Position numbers and translations under genes: made by a program. Below, one piece after another: positions 41,423 through 49,667 of a stretch of DNA of 64,000 nt (positions are counted from its first letter, which is position 1; the number at the start of each line of letters is the position of its first letter). Source of the DNA: JAVBQG01 sp031549185 (GTDB lineage Bacteria > Synergistota > Synergistia > Synergistales > Synergistaceae); contig JAVBQG010000011.1 of NCBI GenBank assembly GCA_031549185.1, positions 1 to 64,000 of the forward strand. Direction: 5' to 3'. A model generated the notes under the pieces. The model ran no database searches. It had not been told where the DNA came from and was given only the letters and a program-made list of their open reading frames with translations.

Positions 41423-41451
41423 TTTACACTTTGTCGCTGCGATGGTAAAAT
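41423..41451 (+). promoter_or_regulatory. Predicted sigma-70 promoter of rpsD
   Basis: TTTACA (41423-41428), 17 bases, TAAAAT (41446-41451). The leader that follows contains a small GGGG/CCCC hairpin (about 41469-41481), a candidate site for S4 autoregulation, though this is only inferred. Confidence 0.6.
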
Positions 41452-41516
41452 CCCTAGGTTGATAAAAAGGGGCGAGACCCCAAAGATTACAAGTTCCCAG
41501 GAAAAGGAGTGTCATT

Positions 41517-42119
41517 ATGGCAACGAGAAGAGAGCCCAGGTTCAAGCTTTGCCGTCGTCTGGGCGTAAACGTGTACAATCATCCGAAAGCCCTCAAGCGC
41601 GTCAGCCAGCAGGCGCAGAAGGGTGGCCGCCCCGGCAAAAAGGTGTCCGAGTACGGCCTTCAGTTGATGGAGAAGCAGAAGATCAAGGCGTATTATGGTG
41701 TTCTGGAGCGTCAGTTCGTCCGTTATTACAAGATGGGGCAGAAGAGCTCCGAGATGACGGGTGTCGCAATGCTCAAGGGACTCGAGTGCCGTTTGGACAG
41801 CTTGGTCTATCGCATCGGTTTCGGCCGCTCCATTCGACAGTCGCGCCAGATCGTAAACCATGGGCACGTACTTGTGAACGGCAAGAAGGTGGATATCCCG
41901 TCGTACGCCTGCAAGCCGGGCGACGTGATCTCGCTCCGCGAAAAATCGCGGGACAACGAGCTGATCAAAACGAACTTTCAGGACCTGCGCAACTTCCAGT
42001 TGCCCTACATCGAGAAGAACATGGATCAGTTCAGCGGAACGCTTACGCGCGAGCCGATCAGAGAAGAAATCCCTATCGACGTCAACGAAATCCTCGTCGT
42101 CGAGTTGTTCTCCAAGTAA
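41517..42119 (+). CDS. rpsD: 30S ribosomal protein S4
   Basis: A 200-residue primary 16S rRNA-binding protein. It has the N-terminal RREPRFKLCRRLG, the S4 RNA-binding domain (MLKGLECRLDSLVYRIGFGRSIRQSRQIVNHGHVLVNGKKVDIPSY, about residues 84-129) and the usual C-terminus ENEILVVELFSK-like. Zinc-ligand cysteines of the C+ form are absent. It stands alone rather than in the alpha operon, as in Bacillus. AAAAGGAG precedes the ATG; a terminator follows. Confidence 0.97.
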   Translation: MATRREPRFKLCRRLGVNVYNHPKALKRVSQQAQKGGRPGKKVSEYGLQLMEKQKIKAYYGVLERQFVRYYKMGQKSSEMTGVAMLKGLECRLDSLVYRIGFGRSIRQSRQIVNHGHVLVNGKKVDIPSYACKPGDVISLREKSRDNELIKTNFQDLRNFQLPYIEKNMDQFSGTLTREPIREEIPIDVNEILVVELFSK

Positions 42120-42151
42120 AATACGGCATCGAATCATACGTCCGCAAACAG

Positions 42152-42186
42152 GGCAGAATCGCCTCGGCGATTTCTGCTCTTTTTCG
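42152..42186 (+). terminator. Intrinsic terminator after rpsD
   Basis: GGCAGAATCGCC pairs with GGCGATTTCTGC with one bulged base, followed by TCTTTTT. It starts about 33 bases after the rpsD stop. Confidence 0.82.
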
Positions 42187-42235
42187 TCTATTCCGATATT
42201 GGTCAAAAATAATCAGGTAATTTGGCATATTGGAA

Positions 42236-42264
42236 TTGCGGAGAAAGGCGTTAAACTGTACTAT
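42236..42264 (+). promoter_or_regulatory. Predicted promoter of the DUF3084 gene
   Basis: TTGCGG (42236-42241), 17 bases, TACTAT (42259-42264), about 26 bases before the TTG start codon. Confidence 0.45.
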
Positions 42265-42289
42265 ACGCTGGAAGAGTGGAGGTGTCGGG

Positions 42290-43501
42290 TTGCCGTTTTC
42301 TTTTTCCGAGTTCAACTGGCGACTGATTATTCTTATGATCGCAGTCAGCGCGGTCGTCTCGTATGTGGGAGACGTCGTCGGTATGAAGATTGGCAAAAAA
42401 CGGATCTCGCTTCTCGGTCTCCGGCCGCGCTATACGTCGACGGTGATCACGATCCTGACCGGCGTTGCGATTGCAGTGGTGACACTCGGCGTCGCGGCCG
42501 GTACATCGGATGCCGTCAGAGGGGCGCTTTACGGGTCCAACTGGTTGCAGCGGGAGATTTCGAGGCTCACGCTCGAATCGAGGGAGAAACAGGAGCAACT
42601 GGATGAGAACCAGACGAAGCTCGATGTTATGGAACTCGACCTGTTGCAGAACCAGAAGAGGATGGAGGAGTTCGAAAATAACCTGCTGACGGCTTCCAGA
42701 GATCTCCGCGGGACGCAAGAGAAGCTGGACGTAGCCGAACGTCAGACTCGTAAGGCGGAGAAGGATCGCAAGAGGCTTCTGACGCAGCTGGATAACCTGA
42801 ATTCCGAGAGGATGAGCCTGGAGAAGTCGATCGCGGGGTTGCGCAAGGAGTCCGAGCAGTTGAAGAGCGGGCTCACCGAGATGAAAGAGGGCAGGATGCT
42901 CGTCTCGCAAGGCGAACTGCTCTCACAGGTTACGATCATGGGCGGCTCCACGAAAGCGGAGATCGAAGCGGCCCTCACCAGGCTGACGCAGCAGGCGGAA
43001 GAGATGATTGCCCTGAAGCAGCAAAGCCAGCGGACGGGGGTACCGTCGGCGAAGGTCGTCATCGACGAGGACTCGAGAAAAAAGACGGCCTCGCGGCTGA
43101 CGTCGACGGCGGGACTCAAGGTTCTCCGCCTCACGGCGGCGTCGAACATCGTGCAGGGGCAGACGGTCTCCGGAGTCGTCCGGATTTTCGACCGAAAGCT
43201 CGTCTTTCAGAAGGACGCAGTATTGAGCAAGGTTACCCTGAAGGGCGGTATGAAGCCGGAGCAGGCGGCGGACATGCTCTATACGTTCCTGAAGCAGATC
43301 AACAAGAAGGTCGTAGAGCGCGGGGTGCTGCAGGATCCGATTTCAGGGACGGTTGGCAACCTCGACTCGCTGGAGTTCTACAACATAGCCGATCGTATGA
43401 GCGAGACGCAGGGAAATTTGACGATAACGTTTCTGGCTGCCACAGATATCTATACCGAAGGACCGGTGAATGTGAAAATTGAAATTGAGGAAAAGAAATA
43501 A
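42290..43501 (+). CDS. DUF3084 membrane-anchored coiled-coil protein
   Basis: A 403-residue protein with two N-terminal membrane helices (about 10-30 and 47-70, separated by KIGKKRISLLGLRPRYTS, a DUF3084 hallmark). A long coiled coil follows (about 90-230), then a C-terminal alpha/beta domain (about 260-403). DUF3084 proteins occur in cyanobacteria and several anaerobes, with unknown role. The TTG start at 42290 is selected because GGAGGTG is six bases upstream and no ATG fits; the frame upstream covers the promoter. Confidence 0.82.
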   Translation: MPFSFSEFNWRLIILMIAVSAVVSYVGDVVGMKIGKKRISLLGLRPRYTSTVITILTGVAIAVVTLGVAAGTSDAVRGALYGSNWLQREISRLTLESREKQEQLDENQTKLDVMELDLLQNQKRMEEFENNLLTASRDLRGTQEKLDVAERQTRKAEKDRKRLLTQLDNLNSERMSLEKSIAGLRKESEQLKSGLTEMKEGRMLVSQGELLSQVTIMGGSTKAEIEAALTRLTQQAEEMIALKQQSQRTGVPSAKVVIDEDSRKKTASRLTSTAGLKVLRLTAASNIVQGQTVSGVVRIFDRKLVFQKDAVLSKVTLKGGMKPEQAADMLYTFLKQINKKVVERGVLQDPISGTVGNLDSLEFYNIADRMSETQGNLTITFLAATDIYTEGPVNVKIEIEEKK

Positions 43502-43525
43502 ACGAGAAAAGAGGAGGGTGTTCGT

Positions 43526-43780
43526 ATGCTGATCGTCGGTTGTCAAACCTGTGGAGATGCGAAAGTGTTGGCTGGAACGCCCGACTTGGATGGAGTGGCC
43601 CGTGTGACGTGGACGTGTCCCCGTTGCGGAACGGGCCAGGTGCTGCAGCTTGAGGTGAGCATGGATGCGAGGGGTGGGGATTTGCGGAAGATTCTCGGCG
43701 GCCTTGCGCTGGCCGAGAAGGAGCAACCCGATTTGTTCGACGAGCTCCCGGATGTGAGAGTTCCCCGTTTTCCGGGTTGA
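43526..43780 (+). CDS. Small zinc-ribbon-like protein
   Basis: An 84-residue protein with two CxxC pairs (CQTCGD at residues 6-11, CPRCGT at about 31-36), forming a probable zinc ribbon, and an acidic C-terminal half. No specific family is recognised. GAGGAGGGTG precedes the ATG. It lies 24 bases after the DUF3084 gene and just before the acetyltransferase gene, so it is probably co-transcribed with both. Confidence 0.7.
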   Translation: MLIVGCQTCGDAKVLAGTPDLDGVARVTWTCPRCGTGQVLQLEVSMDARGGDLRKILGGLALAEKEQPDLFDELPDVRVPRFPG

Positions 43781-43804
43781 TTTGTGAGGTATGTATGCGG
43801 CGAG

Positions 43805-44224
43805 ATGGACAAGTATTTTTTCTACGATAGCAAGCTGGCCGTTTCTCCTGCGGATTTGCAGGACCTGTATCGGTTCACGCACTGGGGGCGGAGCCGCTCC
43901 CTCGAGCAGATCGAGAAGATGCTGAACGGGACGAACCTCTGTTTTTCGGTGCGGTGCGACGACAGGCTCGTTGCCTTCTGTCGGATGTTGACTGATTTCG
44001 TCTTCCGCGGCTCCCTCTGGGACATTTTGGTTCATCCGGATCATCAGGGCAAGGGACTTGGATCGCGTCTGATGGAGTATGCGTTGAACCATCCGGCCGT
44101 CAAAAATATTCCCATAATCACGACCTATTCGAGCGAACTGGTCCCCTTCCTCGAACACCACGGTTTCGAGAAGAACAGAGAGGGATTGATGATTTTTCAG
44201 CGGGTTCCGATCGAATACTCCTGA
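43805..44224 (+). CDS. GNAT-family N-acetyltransferase
   Basis: A 139-residue acyl-CoA-dependent acetyltransferase. The acetyl-CoA loop is DILVHPDHQGKGLGSRLMEYAL (about residues 71-92), preceded by beta strands with VAFCRMLTDFVFRGSL and followed by the FLEHHGFEKN strand-turn typical of the fold. The substrate is not predictable. The start is uncertain: the ATG at 43805 gives the core domain, and a GTG at 43784 would add seven residues. Neither has a strong ribosome binding site. Confidence 0.85.
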   Translation: MDKYFFYDSKLAVSPADLQDLYRFTHWGRSRSLEQIEKMLNGTNLCFSVRCDDRLVAFCRMLTDFVFRGSLWDILVHPDHQGKGLGSRLMEYALNHPAVKNIPIITTYSSELVPFLEHHGFEKNREGLMIFQRVPIEYS

Positions 44225-44238
44225 TTTGGCGAATTGAG

Positions 44239-44267
44239 TTGCAATAAAGTACCTGGCGTGGTAAAAG
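44239..44267 (+). promoter_or_regulatory. Predicted promoter of metK
   Basis: TTGCAA (44239-44244), 17 bases, TAAAAG (44262-44267). No SAM riboswitch fold was recognised in the roughly 50-base leader. Confidence 0.4.
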
Positions 44268-44320
44268 ATAGTGTGTGCGGCTCCGGGAGAGCTGCGAATA
44301 ATAAACGGGAGGTGTGTTCG

Positions 44321-45532
44321 ATGAGCAAAGAAAGGTACCTGATAACGTCGGAGTCAGTGACGGAAGGGCACCCTGACAAACTCGCGGACCAGATTTCCGA
44401 TGGCGTTCTTGACGCGATTCTCGAACAGGAACCCATGGGGCGCGTTGCTTGCGAGACGCTCGTGAGCACGGGGCTGGTTGTCGTGACGGGTGAGATAACG
44501 ACGGGCTGTTATGTGGATATTCCGAAAATCGTGCGTATGATCATAAAGGATGTCGGCTATACGAGAGCAAAGTTCGGCTTCGACGGAGACACGTGCGCGG
44601 TTATCACAGCCATCGACGAACAGTCGCCCGATATCGCACGCGGCGTCGACAAAGCGCTCGAGATCCGCGGCGAGCGCGAGATGTGCGAGGAGGAGATCGA
44701 CGGTATCGGCGCCGGCGACCAGGGGATGATGATCGGCTATGCCTGCGACGAGTCCGAGTCGCTGATGCCCATGCCGATGGATTTGGCTCACAAGCTTTCG
44801 CGCCGCCTGGCTCAGATTCGCAAGGAACTCGTGCTGCCCTACCTTCGTCCGGACGGCAAGACGCAGGTGACGCTCGAATACGACGGCTTGAAACCGGTTC
44901 GCGTCGACACCGTCGTCGTCAGCACGCAGCATCACCCCGCGGTCGACGAGAGCCAGATCGAGGCCGATATCGCGGAGCACGTGATTCGTCCGATTTTGCC
45001 CGAAGCGCTGCTCGACGGCAAGCCGAAGATCCTCGTCAACCCGACGGGACGTTTTGTGCTGGGGGGACCCCAGGCCGATACCGGGCTTACGGGACGTAAG
45101 ATCATCGTCGATACCTACGGGGGCGTGGTGCCCCACGGCGGAGGCGCGTTCTCGGGCAAGGACCCGACGAAGGTTGACCGTTCCGCCGCCTACATGGCAC
45201 GCTATGCGGCGAAGAACATCGTCGCGGCGGGAGTCGCGGCGCGCTGCCAGATACAGGTCGCGTATGCGATCGGCGTGGCGCATCCCGTCTCGATCATGGT
45301 CGAGACCTACGAGACGGGCAAGATTTCCGACTCGAAGATCACCGAGCTGGTCCGCAAGCATTTCGATTTCCGTCCGGCCGCGATCATCCGCGACCTCGAA
45401 CTGCGCAAGCCGCAGTATCGCAAGTTGGCGGCCTACGGGCATATGGGCAGGATCGATCTCGATCCCATGCCTCGCTGGGAGTGCACGGACCGCGCGGACG
45501 CCGTTCGCAGAGATGCGGAGTCGATGGCGTAG
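44321..45532 (+). CDS. metK: S-adenosylmethionine synthetase
   Basis: Makes S-adenosylmethionine from methionine and ATP. The 403-residue protein starts MSKERYLITSESVTEGHPDKLADQISD and has GAGDQGMMIGYA (about residues 132-143), NPTGRFVLGGPQADTGLTGRKIIVDTYGG and the P-loop-like GGGAFSGKDPTKVDRSAAY. Length and motifs match the bacterial family. GGGAGGTG precedes the ATG at 44321. Upstream in-frame codons are within the promoter/leader and are excluded. Confidence 0.97.
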   Translation: MSKERYLITSESVTEGHPDKLADQISDGVLDAILEQEPMGRVACETLVSTGLVVVTGEITTGCYVDIPKIVRMIIKDVGYTRAKFGFDGDTCAVITAIDEQSPDIARGVDKALEIRGEREMCEEEIDGIGAGDQGMMIGYACDESESLMPMPMDLAHKLSRRLAQIRKELVLPYLRPDGKTQVTLEYDGLKPVRVDTVVVSTQHHPAVDESQIEADIAEHVIRPILPEALLDGKPKILVNPTGRFVLGGPQADTGLTGRKIIVDTYGGVVPHGGGAFSGKDPTKVDRSAAYMARYAAKNIVAAGVAARCQIQVAYAIGVAHPVSIMVETYETGKISDSKITELVRKHFDFRPAAIIRDLELRKPQYRKLAAYGHMGRIDLDPMPRWECTDRADAVRRDAESMA

Positions 45533-45583
45533 GCCGCGTTCTGCGCGAAACAACAAATTGGGATGAAATAACGATTGCCGGAG

Positions 45584-46264
45584 ATGCTTTCCCCGAACAT
45601 GTCACAAGGGCGCTCCGGCAATTTTCTTTATCCGCTGCTCCACCTTGTATGGCCGACGACGTGCCCCGTCTGCGGACGGCTCGGCGAGCTGGTCTGCGAG
45701 GGTTGCCTGCGTTCGCTTTTGCGTGTCCTACCCGCGTTCTGTCTCGACTGCGGTCGCGTGCAGCCTTGCGGCCTCCACCGGGAGGGGGTGACCTGCTTCG
45801 CCGGCTCCGCGTACCGGGGCGCATGCAGGCAGGTTGTGCATACGATGAAGTACCGCAATGGCCGCCAGGTTGCAAGGCGCATGGGGCGCCTGTTGGCGGA
45901 AGCGCTGGCGCGTCCCTCGGCGGATTTTCTCGTCCCGATCCCTTTACACGGGGGGAGCGAACGTGAATATAATCAGGCGGAGCTCATCGCGGAGGGAGCC
46001 GGAGACGTATGGCATATTCCCGTCCGCCCGGTGCTCGCATGGCGCCATCGCCTTGCACGGCAGGTACAGAAAGCGGGCGACGAGGAGAGGGCTCTCCCGG
46101 CCGATTCTATCGGGGTAAAACCGGGTTTTGCGGCGAGTGCGAGGGTTTTCCTGGTCGACGATGTCTATACGACCGGTAGTACGATGTGCGCCGCAAGAGA
46201 TGCGCTTTTGCACGCAGGCATGTTCGTAGCCGGAGCCATGGTCTGGAGCCGGCGCTTGGGTTAA
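45584..46264 (+). CDS. comF: ComF-family phosphoribosyltransferase-like protein
   Basis: A 226-residue protein with an N-terminal double zinc finger (TTCPVCGRLGELVCEGC, then AFCLDCGRVQPCG) and a C-terminal PRTase-type domain with VFLVDDVYTTGSTMCAARDALL (about residues 192-213). ComF proteins act in uptake of DNA in competent bacteria. Here the gene heads the flagellar block, as comFC does in Bacillus. The start is uncertain (TTG 45575, ATG 45584 or ATG 45599). No clear ribosome binding site decides it. Confidence 0.88.
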   Translation: MLSPNMSQGRSGNFLYPLLHLVWPTTCPVCGRLGELVCEGCLRSLLRVLPAFCLDCGRVQPCGLHREGVTCFAGSAYRGACRQVVHTMKYRNGRQVARRMGRLLAEALARPSADFLVPIPLHGGSEREYNQAELIAEGAGDVWHIPVRPVLAWRHRLARQVQKAGDEERALPADSIGVKPGFAASARVFLVDDVYTTGSTMCAARDALLHAGMFVAGAMVWSRRLG

Positions 46265-46290
46265 TATCGAAGGCATGGGAGGGAAGACGG

Positions 46291-46563
46291 ATGACGCTTG
46301 ATCTTGGCAGATGCGAGCTGTGCGATAAGGCGATCGTGTACGAAGTGGGCAAGAAACCGGTTTGCCCCGAGTGTAGCGAAAAACAGAACGAGCTCTATAT
46401 GAAAATAAGATCCCTGCTTCGAGATTACCCCGATCGCCGCATGAGCGTATCAGATGTCGCCGAGATTTTAGGCGCGGACGAGAGAGAGGTTCGCTATCTT
46501 CTCGAAGACGGTCGTTTCAACCTGGTCGAAGACTGGAAACCAAGGGAAGAAAAAAGGCTTTGA
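46291..46563 (+). CDS. Flagellar operon protein, YvyF / TIGR03826-like
   Basis: A 90-residue protein with a zinc ribbon (CELCDKAIVYEVGKKPVCPEC, residues about 8-28) and a winged-helix-like part (DYPDRRMSVSDVAEILGADEREVRYLLEDGRF, about 46-77). This is the TIGR03826 type found between comF and flgM in Firmicutes (yvyF). It may be a regulator of flagellar genes. GGAGGGA precedes the ATG at 46291. Its stop is followed by a repeat-containing region rather than by flgM. Confidence 0.85.
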   Translation: MTLDLGRCELCDKAIVYEVGKKPVCPECSEKQNELYMKIRSLLRDYPDRRMSVSDVAEILGADEREVRYLLEDGRFNLVEDWKPREEKRL

Positions 46564-46596
46564 TTCTACGAGGAGACATAGACCGAGGAGGTGTTG

Positions 46597-46656
46597 ATGA
46601 AAGCGCTGGCATGCAATTTCTCCCTGCGGGAGAATGGAAATCGCGAGGGTCCGTAA
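46597..46656 (+). CDS. Short 19-codon frame with strong ribosome binding site (leader peptide or remnant)
   Basis: GAGGAGG stands five bases before an ATG that opens MKALACNFSLRENGNREGP and then stops inside the dispersed repeat. It overlaps a perfect seven-base-pair hairpin (TTCTCCC/GGGAGAA, 46618-46634). It may be a leader peptide for the aldolase gene, or the start of a gene cut off by insertion of the repeat. No homology is claimed. Confidence 0.3.
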   Translation: MKALACNFSLRENGNREGP

Positions 46657-46696
46657 TCTTTACCCCATGGATTTCCGACAATAAATCAGTCTTCCA
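46643..46696 (+). repeat. Dispersed intergenic repeat, copy 5
   Basis: GCGAGGGTCCGTAATCTTTA followed by TTTCCGACAATAAATCAGTCTTCC. It is nearly the same as the reverse complement of copy 7 (63308-63362) over about 50 bases and ends about 27 bases before the aldolase gene. Confidence 0.65.
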
Positions 46697-46722
46697 CGAA
46701 AAGGGAAAAGGAGTGACGCAGT

Positions 46723-47637
46723 ATGTATCTCGAAGGTATCTACGCACCGGTCCCCACGCCCTTTGAAAAGAACGGTTCAGATGAGATCGCATGGGGGGCA
46801 TATCGCGAAAATTTGGAAAAATGGAAGAGGTCGCCGCTCGCCGGCCTCGTCGTCTGCGGTTCCAACGGAGAGCTGCCCTTCCTGGACTCGCAGGAGCGCG
46901 CCGCGCTTACGAAAGCCGCCCGCGATGTGATGGGCGAAGGCGCCGATCGAAAGAAAATCGTGACAGGTACGCACTACGCGTCGGCGAAACACACCGTCGA
47001 GTGCTCGAAGATGGCCGCCGACGCAGGGGCGGACGCGACGCTGCTTCTGCCGCCTCATTATTTCAAGGGGCAGGGCATGCCCTCCGTGATCGCCTATTTC
47101 GAAAAAGTGGCGGACATGTCTCCCATTCCGATCGTGCTCTACAACATGCCCGGCAACACCGGGGTGAACATGGATGTCGCGACCGTCATGCGTCTGGCGG
47201 ACCATCCCAACATCATCGGTATCAAGGACACGGCCGGCGATATGACGCAGCTTGCCTATCTGGCGATGAGGGGCGCCCCCGATTTCTCCGTCTTCTGCGG
47301 GTCGGGTAATTATCTGCTGCCGGCTCTCACGCTCGGAATCGTCGGCGGCACGCTCGCCGTCTCGAACATCTACCCCGGGGCCTGTGCGAAACTCGTGGAG
47401 GCGTTTCGCGCGAATCGCATGGAAGAGGCCTGCGACCTTCAGCGCAGAATTATGAAAGTCAGCGACGCGGTCACCCGCAAATGGGGCGTGCCCGCGCTCA
47501 AGGTGGCGATGGACAAGAAGGGTTTCTACGGCGGCCCGTGCCGCCTGCCGCTGCTGCCGCTCGACGACGCGACGGCCCGAAAGGTGGCCGATATTCTCGA
47601 CGAGGCCGCCCTCGACGGATACGAGAACTGGCAGTAG
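46723..47637 (+). CDS. DapA-superfamily aldolase, 4-hydroxy-2-oxoglutarate aldolase (HOGA1)-like
   Basis: A 304-residue class I aldolase. The Schiff-base Lys is in IIGIKDTAGD (about residue 167) and the Tyr in LYNMPGNTG (about 139). Instead of the GTTGE loop of true DapA it has VCGSNGELPFL, and near the C-terminus VTRKWGVPALKVAMDKKGFYGGPCR. Both match what I recall of mammalian HOGA1 (GSNGE; GYYGGPCRAPL), which splits 4-hydroxy-2-oxoglutarate from hydroxyproline into pyruvate and glyoxylate. A related keto-acid aldolase remains possible. It pairs with the amidohydrolase 12 bases downstream, interrupting the flagellar block. Confidence 0.8.
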   Translation: MYLEGIYAPVPTPFEKNGSDEIAWGAYRENLEKWKRSPLAGLVVCGSNGELPFLDSQERAALTKAARDVMGEGADRKKIVTGTHYASAKHTVECSKMAADAGADATLLLPPHYFKGQGMPSVIAYFEKVADMSPIPIVLYNMPGNTGVNMDVATVMRLADHPNIIGIKDTAGDMTQLAYLAMRGAPDFSVFCGSGNYLLPALTLGIVGGTLAVSNIYPGACAKLVEAFRANRMEEACDLQRRIMKVSDAVTRKWGVPALKVAMDKKGFYGGPCRLPLLPLDDATARKVADILDEAALDGYENWQ

Positions 47638-47649
47638 TGATGTAGAACG

Positions 47650-49233
47650 ATGGCGAAGGCCGACGGGGTTTTCACGAACGGCAGGATATATACGGTCGAT
47701 CCGTCCTTTTCGGTCGCCGAGGCGATCGCGGTTAAAGGTGGCCGCCTCCTGTGGATCGGCACGAACGAGCAGGTGGGGAAATATATCGCCCCGGAGACGC
47801 GGCGCTTCGATCTCGGTGGACGCACGGTGGTCCCCGGCCTGGTCGAGTCCCATCTTCATTTTTTGGCACTGGGCATCTTGCTGACGCAGATCGACGCTGC
47901 AGGGAAGGCAAAGGGCGACGTTCTGCGCGAAATCCGCACCGCGTATGTATCGAAGCGGAAAGGCGAGTGGATCGTCGGTCGCGGGTGGAACGAGGTCGCC
48001 TGGGGCGGCGGAACGGCACCGACTCGGCGGGAGCTGGACGAAGTCGCTCCGGACTGCCCGGTCTGCATGATTCGCGCCTGCGGACATACGATCTGGGTGA
48101 ATTCGGCGGCGCTTGCCCTGGCGGGAATCGGACGGGATACCCCGGACCCCGTGGGGGGCGAGATATATCGCGACGAAGAGGGGGAGCCGACCGGCATCCT
48201 CGTGGACACGGCAGGGGACCGCGTGTGTGCCCTGCTGCCGGAGCCAGGCGAACGGGAGCTGCGTAATGCGGCGGCTGCGGCGCAGGGGAAGCTGTTCTCC
48301 TGCGGAATCACTTCGGCGCACGATATGGCGGGGACGTCGAGCGGAGGAGTCGAATCGACAAAGTTTTACAAAGACCTCTACCGCGACGGAACGCTCCGAG
48401 TCGGACTCTGCTCCTATATCGCCGGAGAACGCGCCGGGGAGGCGTACCACACCGGCCCCGAGGCGGGCCTCTTCGGTGGGCGCTTCTCCATGCGGGGCGT
48501 CAAATTTTTCACCGACGGCTCTCTCGGGGCGAGAAGCGCCTGGATGTCGGAGGGCTATGCCGATCGCCCGGACCACAGGGGCAACGCGCGCTACTCCGAC
48601 GACGAGCTTTACAAGTTGGTTCTCGATGCGCGCAGAAACGGCTTCCAGCCGGCCACGCACGCGATCGGGGACGCCGCCAACCGCCAGGCCCTCGACGTCT
48701 ACGAGCGGGTGTTGCGCGAACTGCCGGAGGCGAGGGATCACCGCTTCCGCATCGAACACGCCCAGATATTGCAGCCGTCCGAGGTCGCACGTTTCGGCGC
48801 GCTCGGTGTCATCCCCTCCATGCAGTTCATCCACTGTGAATCCGACAAGAACATGACGGAGGACAGAATCGGCGCCGCCCGCCTCTGGGGGGCCTTCGCT
48901 TGGCGCTCTCTTCTCGAAGGGGGTTCGATCATTCCCGGAGGATCGGACGCGCCCGTGGAATCCGTGAACCCGTTTCCCGGTATCCATGCCGCCGTCGCGC
49001 GCGACTGGTGTCCCGAGGAAAAGATTTCCCGGGCGGATGCGCTGAGGGCCTTTACGATCTGGGGGGCGCGTGCGGGGTTCGAGGAGCACGGCAAGGGCTC
49101 GCTTGAAGTGGGTAAACTTGCGGATTTTGCGGCCATCGACCGGGACATCATGAATTGCCCCGCGGAAGAGATAAAGGATGCCCGCGTCGTGGCGACCGTC
49201 CTTGGAGGGGACATCGTCTACGGCGGGCTGTAG
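47650..49233 (+). CDS. YtcJ-type metal-dependent amidohydrolase
   Basis: A 527-residue member of the amidohydrolase superfamily (amidohydrolase_3/YtcJ-like). Metal-ligand sites are ESHLHF (about residues 62-67), HAIGD (about 336), HAQIL (about 370) and GSDAP (about 431), with VVPGLVESHLHF and the N-terminal cap GGRLLWIGTNEQV typical. Substrates of this group include N-substituted amides; the natural one is unknown. It is transcribed with the HOGA1-like aldolase. A sigma-28 promoter for flgM follows about 70 bases after its stop. Confidence 0.85.
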   Translation: MAKADGVFTNGRIYTVDPSFSVAEAIAVKGGRLLWIGTNEQVGKYIAPETRRFDLGGRTVVPGLVESHLHFLALGILLTQIDAAGKAKGDVLREIRTAYVSKRKGEWIVGRGWNEVAWGGGTAPTRRELDEVAPDCPVCMIRACGHTIWVNSAALALAGIGRDTPDPVGGEIYRDEEGEPTGILVDTAGDRVCALLPEPGERELRNAAAAAQGKLFSCGITSAHDMAGTSSGGVESTKFYKDLYRDGTLRVGLCSYIAGERAGEAYHTGPEAGLFGGRFSMRGVKFFTDGSLGARSAWMSEGYADRPDHRGNARYSDDELYKLVLDARRNGFQPATHAIGDAANRQALDVYERVLRELPEARDHRFRIEHAQILQPSEVARFGALGVIPSMQFIHCESDKNMTEDRIGAARLWGAFAWRSLLEGGSIIPGGSDAPVESVNPFPGIHAAVARDWCPEEKISRADALRAFTIWGARAGFEEHGKGSLEVGKLADFAAIDRDIMNCPAEEIKDARVVATVLGGDIVYGGL

Positions 49234-49300
49234 TGGCGATAGATTTGCGCCGATAAATATGGTAGCATGTCGATGTGGCTAAAAAGTTTTGACAAAGCGC

Positions 49301-49327
49301 TAAAGGTGCGGAGACTTGTGCCGATAA
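49301..49327 (+). promoter_or_regulatory. Sigma-28 (FliA/SigD) promoter of flgM
   Basis: TAAA (49301-49304), exactly 15 bases, GCCGATAA (49320-49327): a full match to the flagellar sigma-28 consensus, 40 bases before the flgM start. Another GCCGATAA occurs at 49249-49256 but without a good -35 box. Confidence 0.9.
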
Positions 49328-49367
49328 TGGAGGTAAGAGTTCTTCCACCCACGAGAGGTGAGCGTTT

Positions 49368-49667
49368 ATGATTGATAAGATCAATGAAATTTCAGGCGTA
49401 GGAGCGGCTGGAGGCATCAAGGGCAAGAGAGGTTCGTGGCTCGATTTCGAGTACGACGGCCAGGTGAATCGCGAGGACGGCCTTGCCGTCAGTTCGTTCG
49501 CCCGCGAAATGGCCAACATTGCGAACGAGCTTAACAAGGTGCCGGAGGTGCGCGAGGCGAAAATTGCGGAGATCAAGGGCCAGATCGAGAACGGAACATA
49601 CAATCCCGACCTGCGGTCGCTCGCGCAACGCTTGGTGTGGGCGGGGATTACCAGGTCGGAGAGCTGA
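49368..49667 (+). CDS. flgM: Anti-sigma-28 factor FlgM
   Basis: A 99-residue protein. The C-terminal half REMANIANELNKVPEVREAKIAEIKGQIENGTYNPDLRSLAQRLV is the FlgM sigma-binding helix pattern (VREAKIxEIKxxIExGTY). FlgM holds sigma-28 inactive until the hook is complete and it is exported. The sigma-28 promoter directly upstream implies autoregulation. GAGAGGTGAG precedes the ATG. It shares its stop codon region with the flgN start (TGATG). Confidence 0.9.
   Translation: MIDKINEISGVGAAGGIKGKRGSWLDFEYDGQVNREDGLAVSSFAREMANIANELNKVPEVREAKIAEIKGQIENGTYNPDLRSLAQRLVWAGITRSES

Noticed and set aside
44245..44320. SAM riboswitch before metK
   Set aside because: The leader is too short after the predicted promoter and shows no multi-helix fold or terminator.
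46723..47637. Gene as dapA (4-hydroxy-tetrahydrodipicolinate synthase)
   Set aside because: The GTTGE loop is replaced by GSNGE, and the C-terminus matches the HOGA1 pattern; no lysine-pathway neighbours are present.
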